From Tigriopus japonicus (Eukaryota; Arthropoda; Copepoda; Harpacticoida; Harpacticidae), in assembly GCA_010645155.1 (NCBI GenBank), contig CM021312.1, positions 2,879,021-2,943,020 of the forward strand: a DNA stretch of 64,000 bases, written 5' to 3'. Both the position numbers and the translations under genes were made by a program. Every line of letters starts with the position of its first letter. Position 1 is the stretch's first letter. This document shows, piece by piece, positions 11,601 to 26,807 of this stretch. The notes under the pieces were generated by a model. That model had not been told where the DNA came from and ran no database searches. It saw only the letters and a program-made list of their open reading frames with translations.

Positions 11601-14481
11601 CCACAAGAAGTTGACATTTCAACGTCCGTCCTCAATTGCATTTCAACGAAAATGACAAACGTCTGGAACAACATCAAACACCAAGGTTTCTCTTTTTCCC
11701 CTGAGTGTCCCATTTTCCGTCCCATAATGACTAGGCAACAAAGGCGTACCTTATTGAAGCTTAATCTAAAGGGCAAGAACCATTTTGGCAATTTTCTAGC
11801 CAGGATCTTGAAGCGGATCCGCAAATCCGTCATGAATGGCTCTGGGATCCGTGTATCTTCTGACCTGTTCCACAAGTTTCCTTGGGATTGGACAAGACTG
11901 CAGTTTAGACGTGGATTATGAACAACCGTGAGGGTCAATTGGTGACCTAATCTAAACCATTTCGTTGCGCCTAGGGTGGGTAAGGTATCGTTTTATGGCA
12001 TGCCACAACTAGTTCCGAGGTCATTCCAAGATCCCTTTGAAGGCAAGGAATTGAGGTACCACCAACGTATGATGAGATCATGCCAGATCCTTTGTGTCCA
12101 TGAATGACAAGATCGGACCAAAGTCCTTGGCAACTCAGTTGAAAAACTTCCGACCATTTCCTTTATAGCCGAATGACCTAGACTAAAAAAATGAGATCAT
12201 TTTGAGTCCTAATGAGGTCGACCCTCACTCACTGATTGTTCTGTCAAGGCTGAACTCAAACCACGTATTATGTCCAGAGTCCCATGCTTTAATGGCCTCC
12301 GCTGACCCGTTAAGTAGTGGTGATGTTTCACAATTTCTCTTAATTATACCTTGTTCAAGGTTTTGATGACCTTTTTGTGACGCTTTTCCTGGGATCTTGT
12401 CAGGTTAAAAGGCAGTCAAATTCGTCCGTGTGAGGCGATTCCCCGACTCACGCAAAGCAAAGGCGCTTTTTCGTGTGGGAAATGGCCCTTGCGAGCCCTC
12501 CTCGAATCGACCTCTGAGGACGCAACAATTCCTCGAGGCCGGTGAGTTGGATGGATGGAGTCGAAACACCAGACCTCGGAGGAAAGGACGCTTTTACTGT
12601 CTGACATTTGTTCCGACATAAACTTGATGATACATTAGTGTGCCAGAAGGACCTCGGTAAAACAGACACCTACCCAAGACCAAAGGGAAGGCTGCATAAT
12701 CTGTTTGTTACTGTTCATGGTTCAATAAGTGTCAAAAACAAGTTCATATTAGGCTGAAGGAATACTCTGAGAGACAATAACGATCGACAGTCGTGTTGTT
12801 ATTCTAGAGTTTACTTGAAAGCAGAATTTCCCCCTCGGTAAACTTGTGCCAACATTGCAAAAAACGAACCTCTTTCGAAGAAGGGGGTGAGTGAAATCTT
12901 GGATAGGTTTGAGCATTTCCTTGCTCCCTTAACCAAGAGGGAAAAAGGGTACTAGTGGGTGCCATGTCTTGACTTCAATAAACGTGAAAGAAAAATGGAA
13001 AATATGTCATTGGAAGTGAGAAAATGGGGTTCGTTTTCCTCCCTGAATTGTGCTGGATCTTCCTCAAGTTAAAGAACGGGAAAAAGAGAAACCAAGAAGA
13101 GCGAACCTCCTGGCAATAATAGGATCGCAAAGAGGAGGAGAACCAAGAAGAGACTCTTTGGATGATCCCACATATTTCTGGCTTCAGTCGTGCCAACAAT
13201 GTGAGACGCTGTCGAATGGTAATGCATCCATTCAAGTCAAGTGTGATGGATATTACAACAGTTTCTCGAAATCAAGCACTTGGAGAGGATTGACTCTCGC
13301 GCTGGAAAAGCTCCTCTCTTCTTCTTCAATTGCACTTTGCTCTTCGGGTGAGTTCCAAATTTACGTATAACACTGTTTTCTGGTACGAATTCACGATTGG
13401 CCAAAGTCTTTGTCCTTCTGGACTTGAATGGGGCCTGTGACGAAATTGAGTATTAATGATCTTATTTGGAGTACAAGAAGTAGAGGGGTCAGTGGGAAAA
13501 ATAGAGAGTTTGTATCAACTTTATCGCCTAGAAGGTGGATTGAGGTCAGTTATTTTTTCATTTATTAAGCTCATACTTGGCAATGTTTTGAGGTCAAGGA
13601 ACGAATCTCATGGGACTTTGATCTTAGGGTCTAAAGGGAACAAGAGTTGGGAACGTTCTCTTTTGGTTTTGAAGCATCCATGGGCAAATAGAGAGGCCAT
13701 CAAAGTTTTACAAAGAAAGAATCGACTGAGGGAAGGAAATCAAACTTTATCAAATTTGCTCGAATCAGAGAAAATGGCGATGAGGGTAAAAATGCCAAAT
13801 CAAGAAATCAAGTTCCATTGACTCGAAAGTCAACATTGACATATTGTCAAGAAGTGTTAACAGGTGCTTTTGTAGACCTTGCACAAATCATCCAACATGT
13901 TTACTAATGCATACCTAGACACAAAACTTTCGTCTGTTGCAAACTTTGGCAATCTTTCGTTTTATTCAAAATAATTGTACTTTGAGGATCGTAAAGTTCA
14001 TTTCAAGTCACCTAAGTAAATTGACTTTGCCTATCCTAATTTTGCAAGGTTATAGTATTAGTTATGCCCATCACATAATGATCTTAGTGGAAATCCCACC
14101 ATTCACAAGCAACAAGACTTTTTCATCAGTTCAACCTCAAAAGTCTAGAGTATCTTGGTCTTAACCATAGATTGCTTATTAATCACTAGATAGCGTGCAT
14201 ACTTTAGTCAGGCTGATTTGGCAAAAAGGGGGCAGAATGCGTTGAAATTGTGAGGAAAATGTCGGCCTCACAACTGTTAGGCGGTCGGTTGACCAAACAT
14301 GTGAATCAAGACAACCTTTTTTAAACTCGTTCTTGAAGCCACAAGATAATTTTTGTCCAAATTGGATTAACCCTACATAACACAAAAGCTTAAATTTGTG
14401 CTCTTCCTATCAGTGACATATTCAATGTAATGGCAAAAAAGTTCCTAGCTGTATTTTTCAAATCCAAGGCATGGTCACCTA
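8603..14481. other. Gene-poor intergenic stretch
   Basis: I see no supported gene in this stretch. Short ORFs at 11511-11921 and 13050-13370 have no recognisable domain and no clear exon context. A GC-richer patch at about 12420-12600 could be a promoter or a 5' exon, but nothing shows which. Confidence 0.45.
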
Positions 14482-15037
14482 CAGGGTGTCCCTTCTAAAT
14501 TAAGACCGAAAGTTTCCTGCCTTTAGTGCGCTGGCATATTTTTAGTTTCACACTTTTTGTTTAAACAAAATGTTTTGTGCATTCTTTTGGCAAGATATCT
14601 TGTTTTAAACAAGTTTTTGTACCACAATTTTAAATGTGCGAAAATGGCCTCTGAACTTCTTGCTCCTCCAACAAGATCTGGCTCCTCGACATACCGCACT
14701 GATTGGGCAAAGTTATTGTGAAGATGTTTTTTCTCATTTCTGAGGTAAGGATGAATGTCCTCGTTCATCTCCAGGCCTCAATCAGAAGAAAATTTCCATT
14801 TGGTCAATGCTGTTGAGGCTTTGAGTCAAACAGATTGTGGTGCGTGCCTGTGCTGATGCTGCAGTTAGTAGATTGAAGGCCGTGGTGAAGACCAAAGGTG
14901 GCCATTTTGAAAATTGAACATTTTTTACTCAACGTAAGGCATCTGGGGTTGTAATGATGTGACAACATTTTTGATTGAATGGATATTAAGTGAGTTATGA
15001 TACAAAACCCGAGTCTCAGTTTAAGTGGTACACCCTG
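14482..15037 (+). mobile_element. Internally deleted mariner-family transposon
   Basis: The element has mariner-type ends: CAGGGTGTCCC on the left and a mirrored CACCCTG on the right, each flanked by TA (14480-14481 and 15038-15039). Inside, an ATG at 14644 opens a short peptide (MASELLAPPTRSGSS...) that soon meets a stop. Near the right end, a fragment at about 14837-14918 reads ...SRLKAVVKTKGGHFEN then a stop. That resembles the C-terminal end of mariner transposases. The catalytic middle is absent, so this copy cannot move itself. Confidence 0.75.
14644..14918 (+). pseudogene. Mariner transposase remnant
   Basis: A short N-terminal piece starting at 14644 and a C-terminal piece ending near 14918 flank non-matching sequence with stop codons. 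The DD(34)D catalytic region expected of mariner transposases is not present. The assignment rests on the terminal repeats, the TA flanks and the RLKAVVKTKGGH-type tail. Confidence 0.55.
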
Positions 15038-15140
15038 TAATGACGTCTTTGGTTCTTTCAAGAAAGTGACCACCAGCAATGGCAAAAAATGGCCCAAAAA
15101 CTCAATTCCACCTTTGATTCATCAATGAGACATGAAAAAA

Positions 15141-15760
15141 GTTGCTTCAAGTGAGGGTTTTAAATCATACTGCTAATGGCAAAACAGGGCTGTGCCTAGT
15201 TGCCCAGCCCATTTTGGTGAATCCAAGTTTTTCCCATTTAGGCGCTCATTTTAGGATTCTAGGTCCCTGGAGACAATCAATATTGCACAAAAAGATGTCT
15301 TGGCTGGATTTGGGTCAATAATACGCAAAATTTGCTTTTAGGGTGATTGAATTAAAAGTAATTAACCAAGCCGTGAGAGTTTTTGCAAAAAGAGGACTAA
15401 AAATTGGTCCAAACAAAAATTCAAAGATGTTAATTTGTTCAGTGGATTCCAAAGAATCAAATTAATACTTCAAAATGTTGCCCATTCAAGAAAATGAAAT
15501 ATTTTTTTACTGTTTCTGTATGGTCATGTATGATTTTATATATTTCATTTTATAGCAAATAAATTTTGCATGTTGTTGACCCCATTCCAGCCTAGGCATC
15601 TTTACGTGAAATATTGGTTGCTTCCAAGGTTCTAGAATCATTGAACGCACACTTATATGAAAAAAACTTGGATTTGCCAAAATGAGTTGGGCAACTTAGC
15701 ACAGCCAATGGCCTTGTCCTTCCACTAGCAGTAAAATTTAAAACCCTCACTTGAAGCAAC
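15141..15760. mobile_element. Non-autonomous element with ~130-bp terminal inverted repeats
   Basis: The left end (GTTGCTTCAAGTGAGGGTTT) is matched in reverse complement by the right end (CCCTCACTTGAAGCAAC). The match continues inward for about 130 bp with scattered differences, including the shared GAATCCAAGTTTTT word. The middle is AT-rich and without an ORF. No target duplication could be fixed, so the superfamily is unknown. Confidence 0.7.
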
Positions 15761-18700
15761 CTTCAGCATTCCCCTTTGCATGGTTGTCATTTGCCTGGTC
15801 ACACATTTCAAGTGTTCCCGCACTTTTGTCCACTCAACAGTTGGCAACGGGCGACACGTTTTAACGATCACACTCCCTCTAGTATTTCATGGACCTCAAT
15901 GGACTTAATCAAGTTCTGGAACTCTATAAAAGGTGGGAAATACGTTAATGGAAACATAACAATCCTGGTGAGTGAAGCAAGGTGGATGAGGGAGCTATGG
16001 ATGATTCGACGAATCCAATAGTTGTGTCCGACTTTCGGTATGTTTTTGCGATATTTGTCCTTTTTAAGTATTTTGGGTAAAAAAACTTAACACATTTTTT
16101 TCGAAAGGCAAAAAAAAAGTGATAACATTTAATGTTATGTTTTTTTGTATTCTCAAAAAAAAATACTTTACTTAAGTCAAGGCGATTTTTTTGGTATAAA
16201 TCACAGGAAAAGGAAAAGCATAGGTATTTGCCTAACATTGAGTCTTTCATCCAAGCAAAGGGTCGCTTGCATGTCCTTTCATTCCTTTCACTGATATTTC
16301 TTCAACATTAGTTTGCCGTCTTTAATTGCCTTGAGTTTGATATACCCTCGCTTTATGAATTAGGCGCTTTAACATGAGGCCTTAAATTGTGTTTCGAGTT
16401 GTTCTTTGTTTGGCATGGGACACTAAATCCATATGACAATGTAAATAGGATAAATCTCTATAGTGTGACAATGTTAAAAGTATAATTGAGGCTCAGAATT
16501 CTTTCATCGGATGAATTCCTTGAAAAAAGATATAGCGGAATATCTAAAAGTCCATTCTATCTCCAAATTTTACCCTCAACCCATAGTGGAACAAGATCAA
16601 GACACTGGCAACCGTCCCAATACCGTCACCGACTCCATCGGCGAATCCTTCCCCAAGGGAACTTACACTGATTTACCCTGTTCTCTCCTGTTATTGATTC
16701 TAATGCATTTGGAAAATATTTACTTATAGTCACACCTGACCCTCCAACCCAGTTTATTCGAGAGACTCATGGCCTAAAGCAAGGTCTTCAAAAAATGTCT
16801 TTAACAATTGTTTGGCTGTTCAATAACTGAAAGTGGGAGAGGGTCAAGAGCAATTATTTGCACAAATAATTACAGATGTGATCAAACAATTTGTCAGTGT
16901 TGCCAAATTGATCCTCAAACATTTTTGGGAGGTCATAAAATGTAACGCAACGTACTTTACTTAACAGACATGTAAGATAGACAAACAAACTCAAGGCAAC
17001 AAAAGACGACATTTTTTTCCTTGGTCACATCACTACAATGAGAACTAGCCACTAACAAAAGCAACAATATCTTGGCCAACAATGCCCATTATTGGCCTCG
17101 TTGACACTGGGGTAAGATAAAACAATTAAGTACAAAGTAAAAACTCAATGAATTTCATCGGCAGATTTCATGATGTTTTTGATTCGTAAAACTTCCCAAA
17201 CTGAAAGGACCTTCAAGAATCTGTAAATATGCAAAATAAACTTGAGCCCTTAAGCGAATGCGTCTGGCATAATCTTCAATCATTAATTTCTCCCCAGTTT
17301 TGCGTTTGACTGAAATATGTCACAAAAGGCTTTTACGGAATAGAAAGAAAAAAGGCACTTGCTGGCAAATATTCCGGGCAACGACAAAACATAAACTTTC
17401 GCAAATAATGAGAGCAAAAAATGTATTGAATGCCAAACAGATGGAAAGAGATTCTAATCTTATTGCAAATAAATCTTGGCTGACGAAGAAACAATTGTTG
17501 GCACAGCCTCTATTCGTCTTAATCGAAACCCAATCAGAAAAACCAAAAGCAGGAAGTGTTTCAAAGAATCGGGTCAACTGATCAAATTCCATTGATCATC
17601 CCAACACTCAATGCGCGGGATGTGAAAAAGAGCCCTTTCTTTCCTTCCTTCTTTCGTTTAATCCCAAGTGGAACCCTTTGTCAAACTTGAAATATGGCCA
17701 TCGACCAAATATGATCCCTTTGGAAAGCAGGGGAAGGAATTTTGGTGTACGTACAGTACTTACTACTCGCCCCTCTACTAAAGAGAACGGAGGAGACACT
17801 ACTCAAGTGAAATAATAGAGCTCGACAAGGAAACAGATGCTCTTTCGTCAACAAACTCTCCAATTGGTCACCTTTTTTGTCTCACGAAGCTCTTAGAAGA
17901 GCAAGAACACATGACCTCAATAATAGCTAAGTTCTAATTATAAGGAAGTCTGAAACGCGTGTCTGAAGCATCATCCGCGTTGATTGTGATTCACTGGGAC
18001 TTGGATTCAAGTCAAAATACTGTAGACACTGTCTTTTTGTGGGAACACATTTGTGAACTTTCGTCTTTTGTCGGGCATTTTTGTTCAAGAGACACTTTTG
18101 ACGCAAATGAGATATGTTCAGGAACGAGGTCCCTTCTGTCGTCGTCCAACACTCTGTTGGGTCTGCAAAGTAGGAGTTCTCCAGGTTATAACCTCTCCTG
18201 GGTCCCTTGATAGACCAGAATAATGAGTCGGGAGTCCCTTTTTTTAACGATCAACTAATGCAAAACACAAAGGAGCCATCCAGAAATAATGGGACCCTGA
18301 GCGACCACAGACACAACCCCTTAATTTTGAGAGGAACTTTTTCCCTCCTTATGCTTCCATCTACAGTAGGAGGGTACCTACTTTTTCCAGGTTCCGATCT
18401 TGAGGAAAGCCTCTCAAGAGTGTGTCTAATTTTGTTTATTCACTTCATGGCCAACGGGTTAAGAGTACTAAGAGAGTGTGTGACGGTAGGAAGTAGTAGG
18501 TCGTTTGTAACCCACTTTTCCAGATTAGAAAAATTCCAGTCGCCCGGGACTTCAGATGGAATAATAAATCTCTGATTTTATTCCAGACCAGGCCAGGATT
18601 GAAGTGATGCTCTTGGGTGTGTTGTAACACTAGACTACTTCACTTTCGTATCTTTGGGTGGTGGATAAGATGGCATGCCCCAGCACTTTTCCCCATCTGC

Positions 18701-18796
18701 CTCATCACAACATCAACAACTATCATCCCATCAGGAGCTTGTGTTCCCTTGGAGCATGAAAGACCACTTTTTGAAACGAAAACAGCTGTCAGCAAG
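15761..18796. other. Intergenic stretch upstream of the dpr-like gene
   Basis: No supported coding region. The last few hundred bases should hold the promoter and 5' UTR of the dpr-like gene, but no distinct core promoter motif stands out. Confidence 0.4.
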
Positions 18797-19909
18797 ATGA
18801 AACATTGGCTCAATCTTGTGACGCCTTGGGTTCTCGTGATCTTGGGCGTGTTGCTTCAAGTCACTTCTTTGGAAAGTGTCGTGGAGCCATTTGAAGGACG
18901 AGGCCAGATGGTAAAGAAGACCTTTCCAGTCATTCTTACAACCACCACCATGATAACAACGACAACAACAAGAACAACACCAACAACGAGAAGCATCTCG
19001 TCCAAAGAGGGAAGTGGAGAGGCCATCGGAGACTTGGATCTCTTGACGGAAGAACGACTGCGTGAGAGGTGGAACAAATTCATGTTGGAACGCACTAGGC
19101 CTATGGCATTTAATAATTCAATCACATCTCCTCCGCAAATCCACACGGTTCGAGATAAATCTCTTTTCTTATCGTGTGGTTTCAATCGTGAGCTGACAGG
19201 CCGACTCCGAATCAGCTTCATGCGGATTCAAGACCTCAATTTATTGGCCGTGAGCAAGAAACTGCACTCGCCGGATCCGCGAATTGAAATCATTAATTCC
19301 CCCGAGTCGCCTCAAATCTGGACGCTGAAATTGAATCGCATGAGAGCCAGTGACAGTGGTCTGTACGAATGCCAATTGAACACACAACCCGAGACTTTAC
19401 GGCGAATATTTAATGTGTCTGTGATAGAGGCTCGCATTCACATCGAGCCCGCTGACAATGTCACTTATCTTAATGTGGGCTCGCGGTTAAAGCTCTCTTG
19501 CTTCGTGGACTCGGGCCCCCTCAAACCGCAATACATGCTTTGGTACAGAAATAACAAGATCATCCAATATTCCGAGGACATCAGCACCCGGGTCCTCACT
19601 GAGGTGGGCATGACCAATCGGACCCATCATCGAAGTGACATGATCATAGACAATGTCCACGAAACTGACTCGGGCGAATATCGGTGCAGCTCAGACTTAA
19701 CGGATCAAGAGGCCAAAATCGCGGTCTATGTCGTCAGAGAGGACTCCAAGAGCCTTCATGGTGGGGGTAATAATCAGAAGGAGCCTGTCGGCAATTACGA
19801 GCGAGACTCACAAATGATTACCAGCGGGAGGTCACATTTGGCCTGCTCACCAAGTTGGGCCCTAGTGGGTCTAAGTATTACCCTCGTTTGGCTGATCGTT
19901 CCAACCTAG
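18797..19909 (+). CDS. Dpr-like two-Ig-domain cell-surface protein (intronless)
   Basis: A single exon encodes about 370 residues. The reading frame opens further upstream at 18617, but the ATG at 18797 is preferred because it begins a clean signal peptide (MKHWLNLVTPWVLVILGVLL). A Thr-rich spacer follows, then two Ig domains. Ig1 (~115-215) has RIQDLNLLAVSKK and DSGLYECQLNTQP, the hallmark region of arthropod defective-proboscis-extension-response (dpr) proteins. Ig2 (~220-320) has GSRLKLSCFVDSG and DSGEYRCSSD. The C-terminus ends in a hydrophobic tail (SWALVGLSITLVWLIVPT), as expected for a GPI signal or membrane anchor. Dpr proteins bind DIP Ig proteins in synapse and cell recognition. The usual core Trp of Ig1 (VSWIR in fly dprs) is Phe here (ISFMR). 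The lack of introns suggests retroposition or intron loss. Confidence 0.85.
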   Translation: MKHWLNLVTPWVLVILGVLLQVTSLESVVEPFEGRGQMVKKTFPVILTTTTMITTTTTRTTPTTRSISSKEGSGEAIGDLDLLTEERLRERWNKFMLERTRPMAFNNSITSPPQIHTVRDKSLFLSCGFNRELTGRLRISFMRIQDLNLLAVSKKLHSPDPRIEIINSPESPQIWTLKLNRMRASDSGLYECQLNTQPETLRRIFNVSVIEARIHIEPADNVTYLNVGSRLKLSCFVDSGPLKPQYMLWYRNNKIIQYSEDISTRVLTEVGMTNRTHHRSDMIIDNVHETDSGEYRCSSDLTDQEAKIAVYVVREDSKSLHGGGNNQKEPVGNYERDSQMITSGRSHLACSPSWALVGLSITLVWLIVPT

Positions 19910-20209
19910 TGGAACACACACACAGTACGTACGCACCATCAGACACTTTGCTAATGATGCAACTTCTTCCAGTGAAAGTGATGACGGGGAACAAGTGGAG
20001 ATTGATTCGATAACCAGTGCGGATCATGGTCATGACTTGAGAGCTCCATGTTGTCCCACCAAAATTGCCCCTCCTTGTTCATTGGCCTCCCCTAACTCCT
20101 CCCTGAAGGTCGTTTTTCTTGTTCTACTTGGAAAAGTGGAGTGCTCTATTTTTGGGATCCCTGGACCAAAACGAATCTACACTTTGCATGTTCGTGTCCT
20201 CCAAGTATA

Positions 20210-20262
20210 CTACAACTACACATACTACTACTACTACCATTACTACTACTGCAACAACAAGC
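20210..20262. repeat. (TAC)n-type imperfect microsatellite
   Basis: Runs of TACTACTAC and CATTACTACTACTGC within the probable 3' UTR of the dpr-like gene. Confidence 0.6.
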
Positions 20263-20304
20263 ATACCTATGAGCCTTTTTGCTATCATAAACTAGAAATG
20301 AGCA

Positions 20305-20310
20305 AATAAA
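20305..20310 (+). terminator. Poly(A) signal AATAAA after the dpr-like gene
   Basis: Canonical AATAAA about 400 bp after the dpr-like stop codon, just downstream of a TAC/ACT-rich simple repeat at about 20210-20260. It is a plausible 3' end of that transcript. Confidence 0.45.
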
Positions 20311-21510
20311 ACTCGAAGAATGTTCGAACGCAAATTGGGAACCAAACGTGCTCTGAACTTGGAACAAAAAATGGGCGGACGGAAAATGTGTACTTTAGAA
20401 TAGAATTGCCGCAAGCTCTTCAATATTGTTGTTGAATAGGGGTAACCAGAAACCACAGGAAATGTTCCTGATATTTGTTTAGACTACCACGATAAATCCA
20501 TTTTATTTTCGTGATTAGTGTCTCAGCTTTAGTTGAGCAAAGAAGAGGAATAATAATCAAAGTCACGGAATCCAATTCCCTTCCTTGAAGACATGAAAAC
20601 CAGTCTAGACCACCGGCGACCATTTACAACACAATAAAATGGAACGGATAGGCTTTCAGGAACCAAATAGAAAGTGGAACAACTTTACATTTGAAGCGTC
20701 TTCGGTCCATGCAGGAATCCATTAATTCGCTCTCTCACGGATTTATCAATGCCAAAGACGTAGCGCCTCTCTACATGTGTTCGTTTCAAGTTCCGTAGAT
20801 CTATTCAGCGAATCAGAAATTCAGGAAAGTTCAATTTGATGGCGAGCATTTTTGATGTGTCATGCCTCCTGAAGTTGGCTTGGTGGAACAGGAACGTTTA
20901 TTGTTGGAAAGAAGAGAGTTCAAGAAAAAGTTCCACATTCTTTCTGTCATCGTGACGATCTATTTCAATTAAAATAAAACAAAAGGTGAACATAACTAGC
21001 TAAAAATGAGCTGTCTCCCTCCTTCATGTCGGGCTTCAATTGGTCTGATAAATCAATTCATCTTGTCATAATTGAGGAAATGGAACAAAAACAAAAACGA
21101 CTTTGGTCAAACAAACTGAAATGGGAATTTCGTACTTTTGGTAATGGTCGTTTCGTATGGTTTCAATTTTAACAAAATGACCTATTTCTTTCAAATGTTT
21201 ATATTCATTTCATAACTGTGCATTTTTGAATAACTTACTCGCTTAAAGAAAGGAGGAATAGTAAAATTCGCAATGGAAAAATGCCAAACTGGCAAGTTTT
21301 AACTTTTTTCAGCGTGCTCTGAATGTTTCAAATAGTTTGTTTTTCTGCCATAAAATTTTGTTTAAATGATTAACAATACTAATGGAAGCACTTAAAGTAC
21401 ACGAGAAGTACGCACCATGAATTAAGACCAGATTGAACACTTATGAAAACTTTTTCTTCACAATTTGAAGACTACATCAAGTGCGTTTCCTTCTGATGAC
21501 ATCAACAGGT

Positions 21511-21772
21511 AATAGGTCAGTTGTTGAGGTAGTTTGGAAGTATAGTAAAAGCATATCTAGAAACACAAAAGAAGCATTTGAGACAGAGTAGAAATAGCCA
21601 TGCTCGATCAAGTTTTAATACATTAGCTGTAATTGAAAAACGTAGCTTGTGTAGCGAAGCGTGATCGAGCATGGTTATTTCTACTCCATCTCATATATTT
21701 CTTTTATACTTCTTCTATACCTCTAGATATGCTCTTACTATACTTCCAAACTACCTCAACAACCGACCTAAT
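21511..21772. mobile_element. Short foldback (hairpin) element
   Basis: Two arms of about 105-110 bp are reverse complements. The left begins AATAGGTCAGTTGTTGAGGT and the right ends ACCTCAACAACCGACCTAAT. A spacer of about 45 bp separates them. The inner arms share GTAGAAATAGCCATGCTCGA and its mirror. This is a compact MITE or foldback element without coding capacity. The target duplication is not clear. Confidence 0.7.
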
Positions 21773-22131
21773 ATTAATAATGAGAGATGGCTATTGAAGA
21801 CACTCGGGCACAATCGATGGTTTGAATGGATGGGACGATTTTTCACTGGGTATTATAGATTGTATAGAAAAAGACTGGTTTAACCTTTTTTTATCGGGAC
21901 AATCGAGGCTACTTTTATCGTTATAAGTTCATTTGAATGTTCTTCTTTCCGATAATCAGGCTATAAAGCGTCATGACCTGGATAACTTAAGAATCTTCTC
22001 TCCTCCACGAAGAGAGGAAACCAATGAATAACAAAACAGTTTTCCTCATAAAAACATATCTTTAATCATTCGTAGATTCATGGCACTGGAGACACTTGAA
22101 GCAATAATTTATATTGTGCTAGTAGACTTGT

Positions 22132-24810
<2,679 letters not shown>

Positions 24811-24865
24811 CTGGAAAATGCAAGAAATATGAATGACTTTTGAAAAGTAAAATTATACTATGAAG

Positions 24866-25860
24866 CAGACCTGTTCAAGATACTTTGAAAAAGTATCTAG
24901 ATAAGATAGTATTTTCCGCAAAGTATCTAGATAAAGATAATTTAAGATACTTTCCTGAAAAAATATCTAGATTAAGATACTTTAAGATACTTTCCCGAAA
25001 AAAAGGAGCTAGTTTAAGATACTTCAAGATACTGTACATCAAAAAGTATCTAGATTAAGATAATTTCCCGAAAAACTATCTAGCTAAGATACTTCAAGAT
25101 ACTTTTCACAAAACGTATCCATATTCTACTTCTAGATACTTTTCTTCATTATGCATAATGTCAAATTATTTGTGCATTATGCACATTGAAAGTGGATGCA
25201 CTATACATGTTAAGATTTGAGAGTGGACGCATTATGCACATTGAGAGTGGAAGCATTATGCACGCTTCTTCAAAGTGGATAATGAATGCATCCTCTGATT
25301 CCTCACTCAATGTGCATGATGTGTCCACTCTCAAGTCTCAACATGCATAATGTATCCAATTTCAATGTGCATGATGCGCAAGTAATTTGACATTATGCAT
25401 TATGAAGAAAAGTATCTGAAAGTATCTTATTTAGATACTTTTTGGGAAAATGCATAATGCATACTAAACAATGCATAATGGATGCTTTAACACAAAAGAT
25501 TGAGAGAACACATTATCTAGATAAAGATAGTTCAAGATAGTTTTCCGAAAAAAGTATCTAGATAAAGATACTTTAAGATACTTTCCCGAAAAAAGTATAT
25601 AGATAGAGATACTTTAAGATACTTTCCCGAAAAAGTATCTAGATAAAGATACTTTAAGATACTTTCCCGAAAAAGTATCTAGATAAAGATACTTTAAGAT
25701 ACTTTCCCGAAAAAAGTATATAGATAGAGATACTTTAAGATACTTTCCCGAAAAAAGTATCTAGATAAAGATAAAAGATAAACTATCTTTTATCTTTATA
25801 AATCTCTCTTAATTTTAATAAGATTATCTTTTATCTAGATAAGATAATTGAACAGGTCTG
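24866..25860. mobile_element. hAT-type MITE with internal tandem repeats and 8-bp target duplication
   Basis: The terminal inverted repeats are perfect: CAGACCTGTTCAA at 24866 and TTGAACAGGTCTG ending at 25860. They are flanked by an exact 8-bp duplication CTATGAAG (24858-24865 and 25861-25868). CAG-type ends with 8-bp duplications are the signature of the hAT superfamily. The 995-bp body is non-coding. It contains tandem copies of a ~41-bp unit built on AAGTATCTAGATAAAGATAC...TTTCCCGAAAA (about 24880-25110 and 25510-25780). Between these lies an inverted pair around GCATTATGCAC words (about 25130-25420). It sits next to the mucin-like exon, probably in its first intron. Confidence 0.9.
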
Positions 25861-25868
25861 CTATGAAG

Positions 25869-26807
25869 TTGAAGTTTCAAAAAGTATCGAGTTAAAATCA
25901 AAGATCCTCATTTGCTGTGCTGTCAGTGGTTAAAAACCTAAACAAGCCAAATTTGTTTTCGGCGATTTAAACAAACTTTTTTACACACACTCAGCAAGTT
26001 AGTTTTTCCTTTTTTGATGAATCCAAGGTGAATAAGATAATTCTACTTCGATATGCCCATGGGACAGCAACGGCTTTGGCGTCATGGCATATTAAATTTG
26101 ATTTCGTGTAATAAGGGGCCCACCAAAGAGAATAAGGTGGGAACCATGGCCATCAAGTGAACAATCACATCCCCGTGGGCTAGTGATGGTTTTCGAACTC
26201 GATTTTAGCTATCATCCTTATCCAAATTTTCCGATCAAAAAGCTTTATGCAACTTTGATTTCGTGAAGGCAAGAGACATGAACTCCGTGTCAAAAAATGA
26301 CAACACTCCTGTTTCGGTTTGCATCAGTACTGTGGGTCCATTAAACAGTATGATGGGTGGTTCTCGAGCCTACGATTCTGAACTTTTTCCATAGCTCTTG
26401 AATCCAACAAAAATCACCTTTAGGTCCAAATGTGGGCCCCGACAGCCTCGACCCATTGGTTGTCGACTCTTGCTTTAACTCTTTATCAGCTTGTTTTTTT
26501 ATTCATCATACCGACAAAGGTTATTCAATCTACAACTCTCACATGACAAGGTCAATGCAAGATGGAATTCAACGCCCGATTTTTGCTCGTTTTCCTCTTA
26601 TCTATAGGTTTTCACTGCGTACAAATTGATTGATTAATAAGGGCTGTGCTAACAATATTAAGCAATTAAGGTTGAGAAAACTTAGGTTTAAAAAAAAAAA
26701 TCCAAATATCAACTAAAGTGTTACAAACTGAAATTCCAAAACACCTGTTTTTAGTACAGTATGTCAATCTTTAGTCAAGTTTTTGCTAATCCACAGGTTA
26801 CCCAATA
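25869..26807. other. Non-coding stretch, probably first intron or 5' flank of the mucin-like gene
   Basis: No recognisable exon. The missing first exon of the mucin-like gene is expected in this general area on the minus strand, but no ATG with a good donor stood out. Confidence 0.35.

Noticed and set aside
11511..11921. 136-residue plus-strand ORF
   Set aside because: No known domain, and a similar-length ORF on the opposite strand covers the same region, as expected by chance.
12416..12669. GC-richer patch with ORFs in several frames
   Set aside because: Could be a promoter or 5' exon, but no frame shows a domain or signal peptide.
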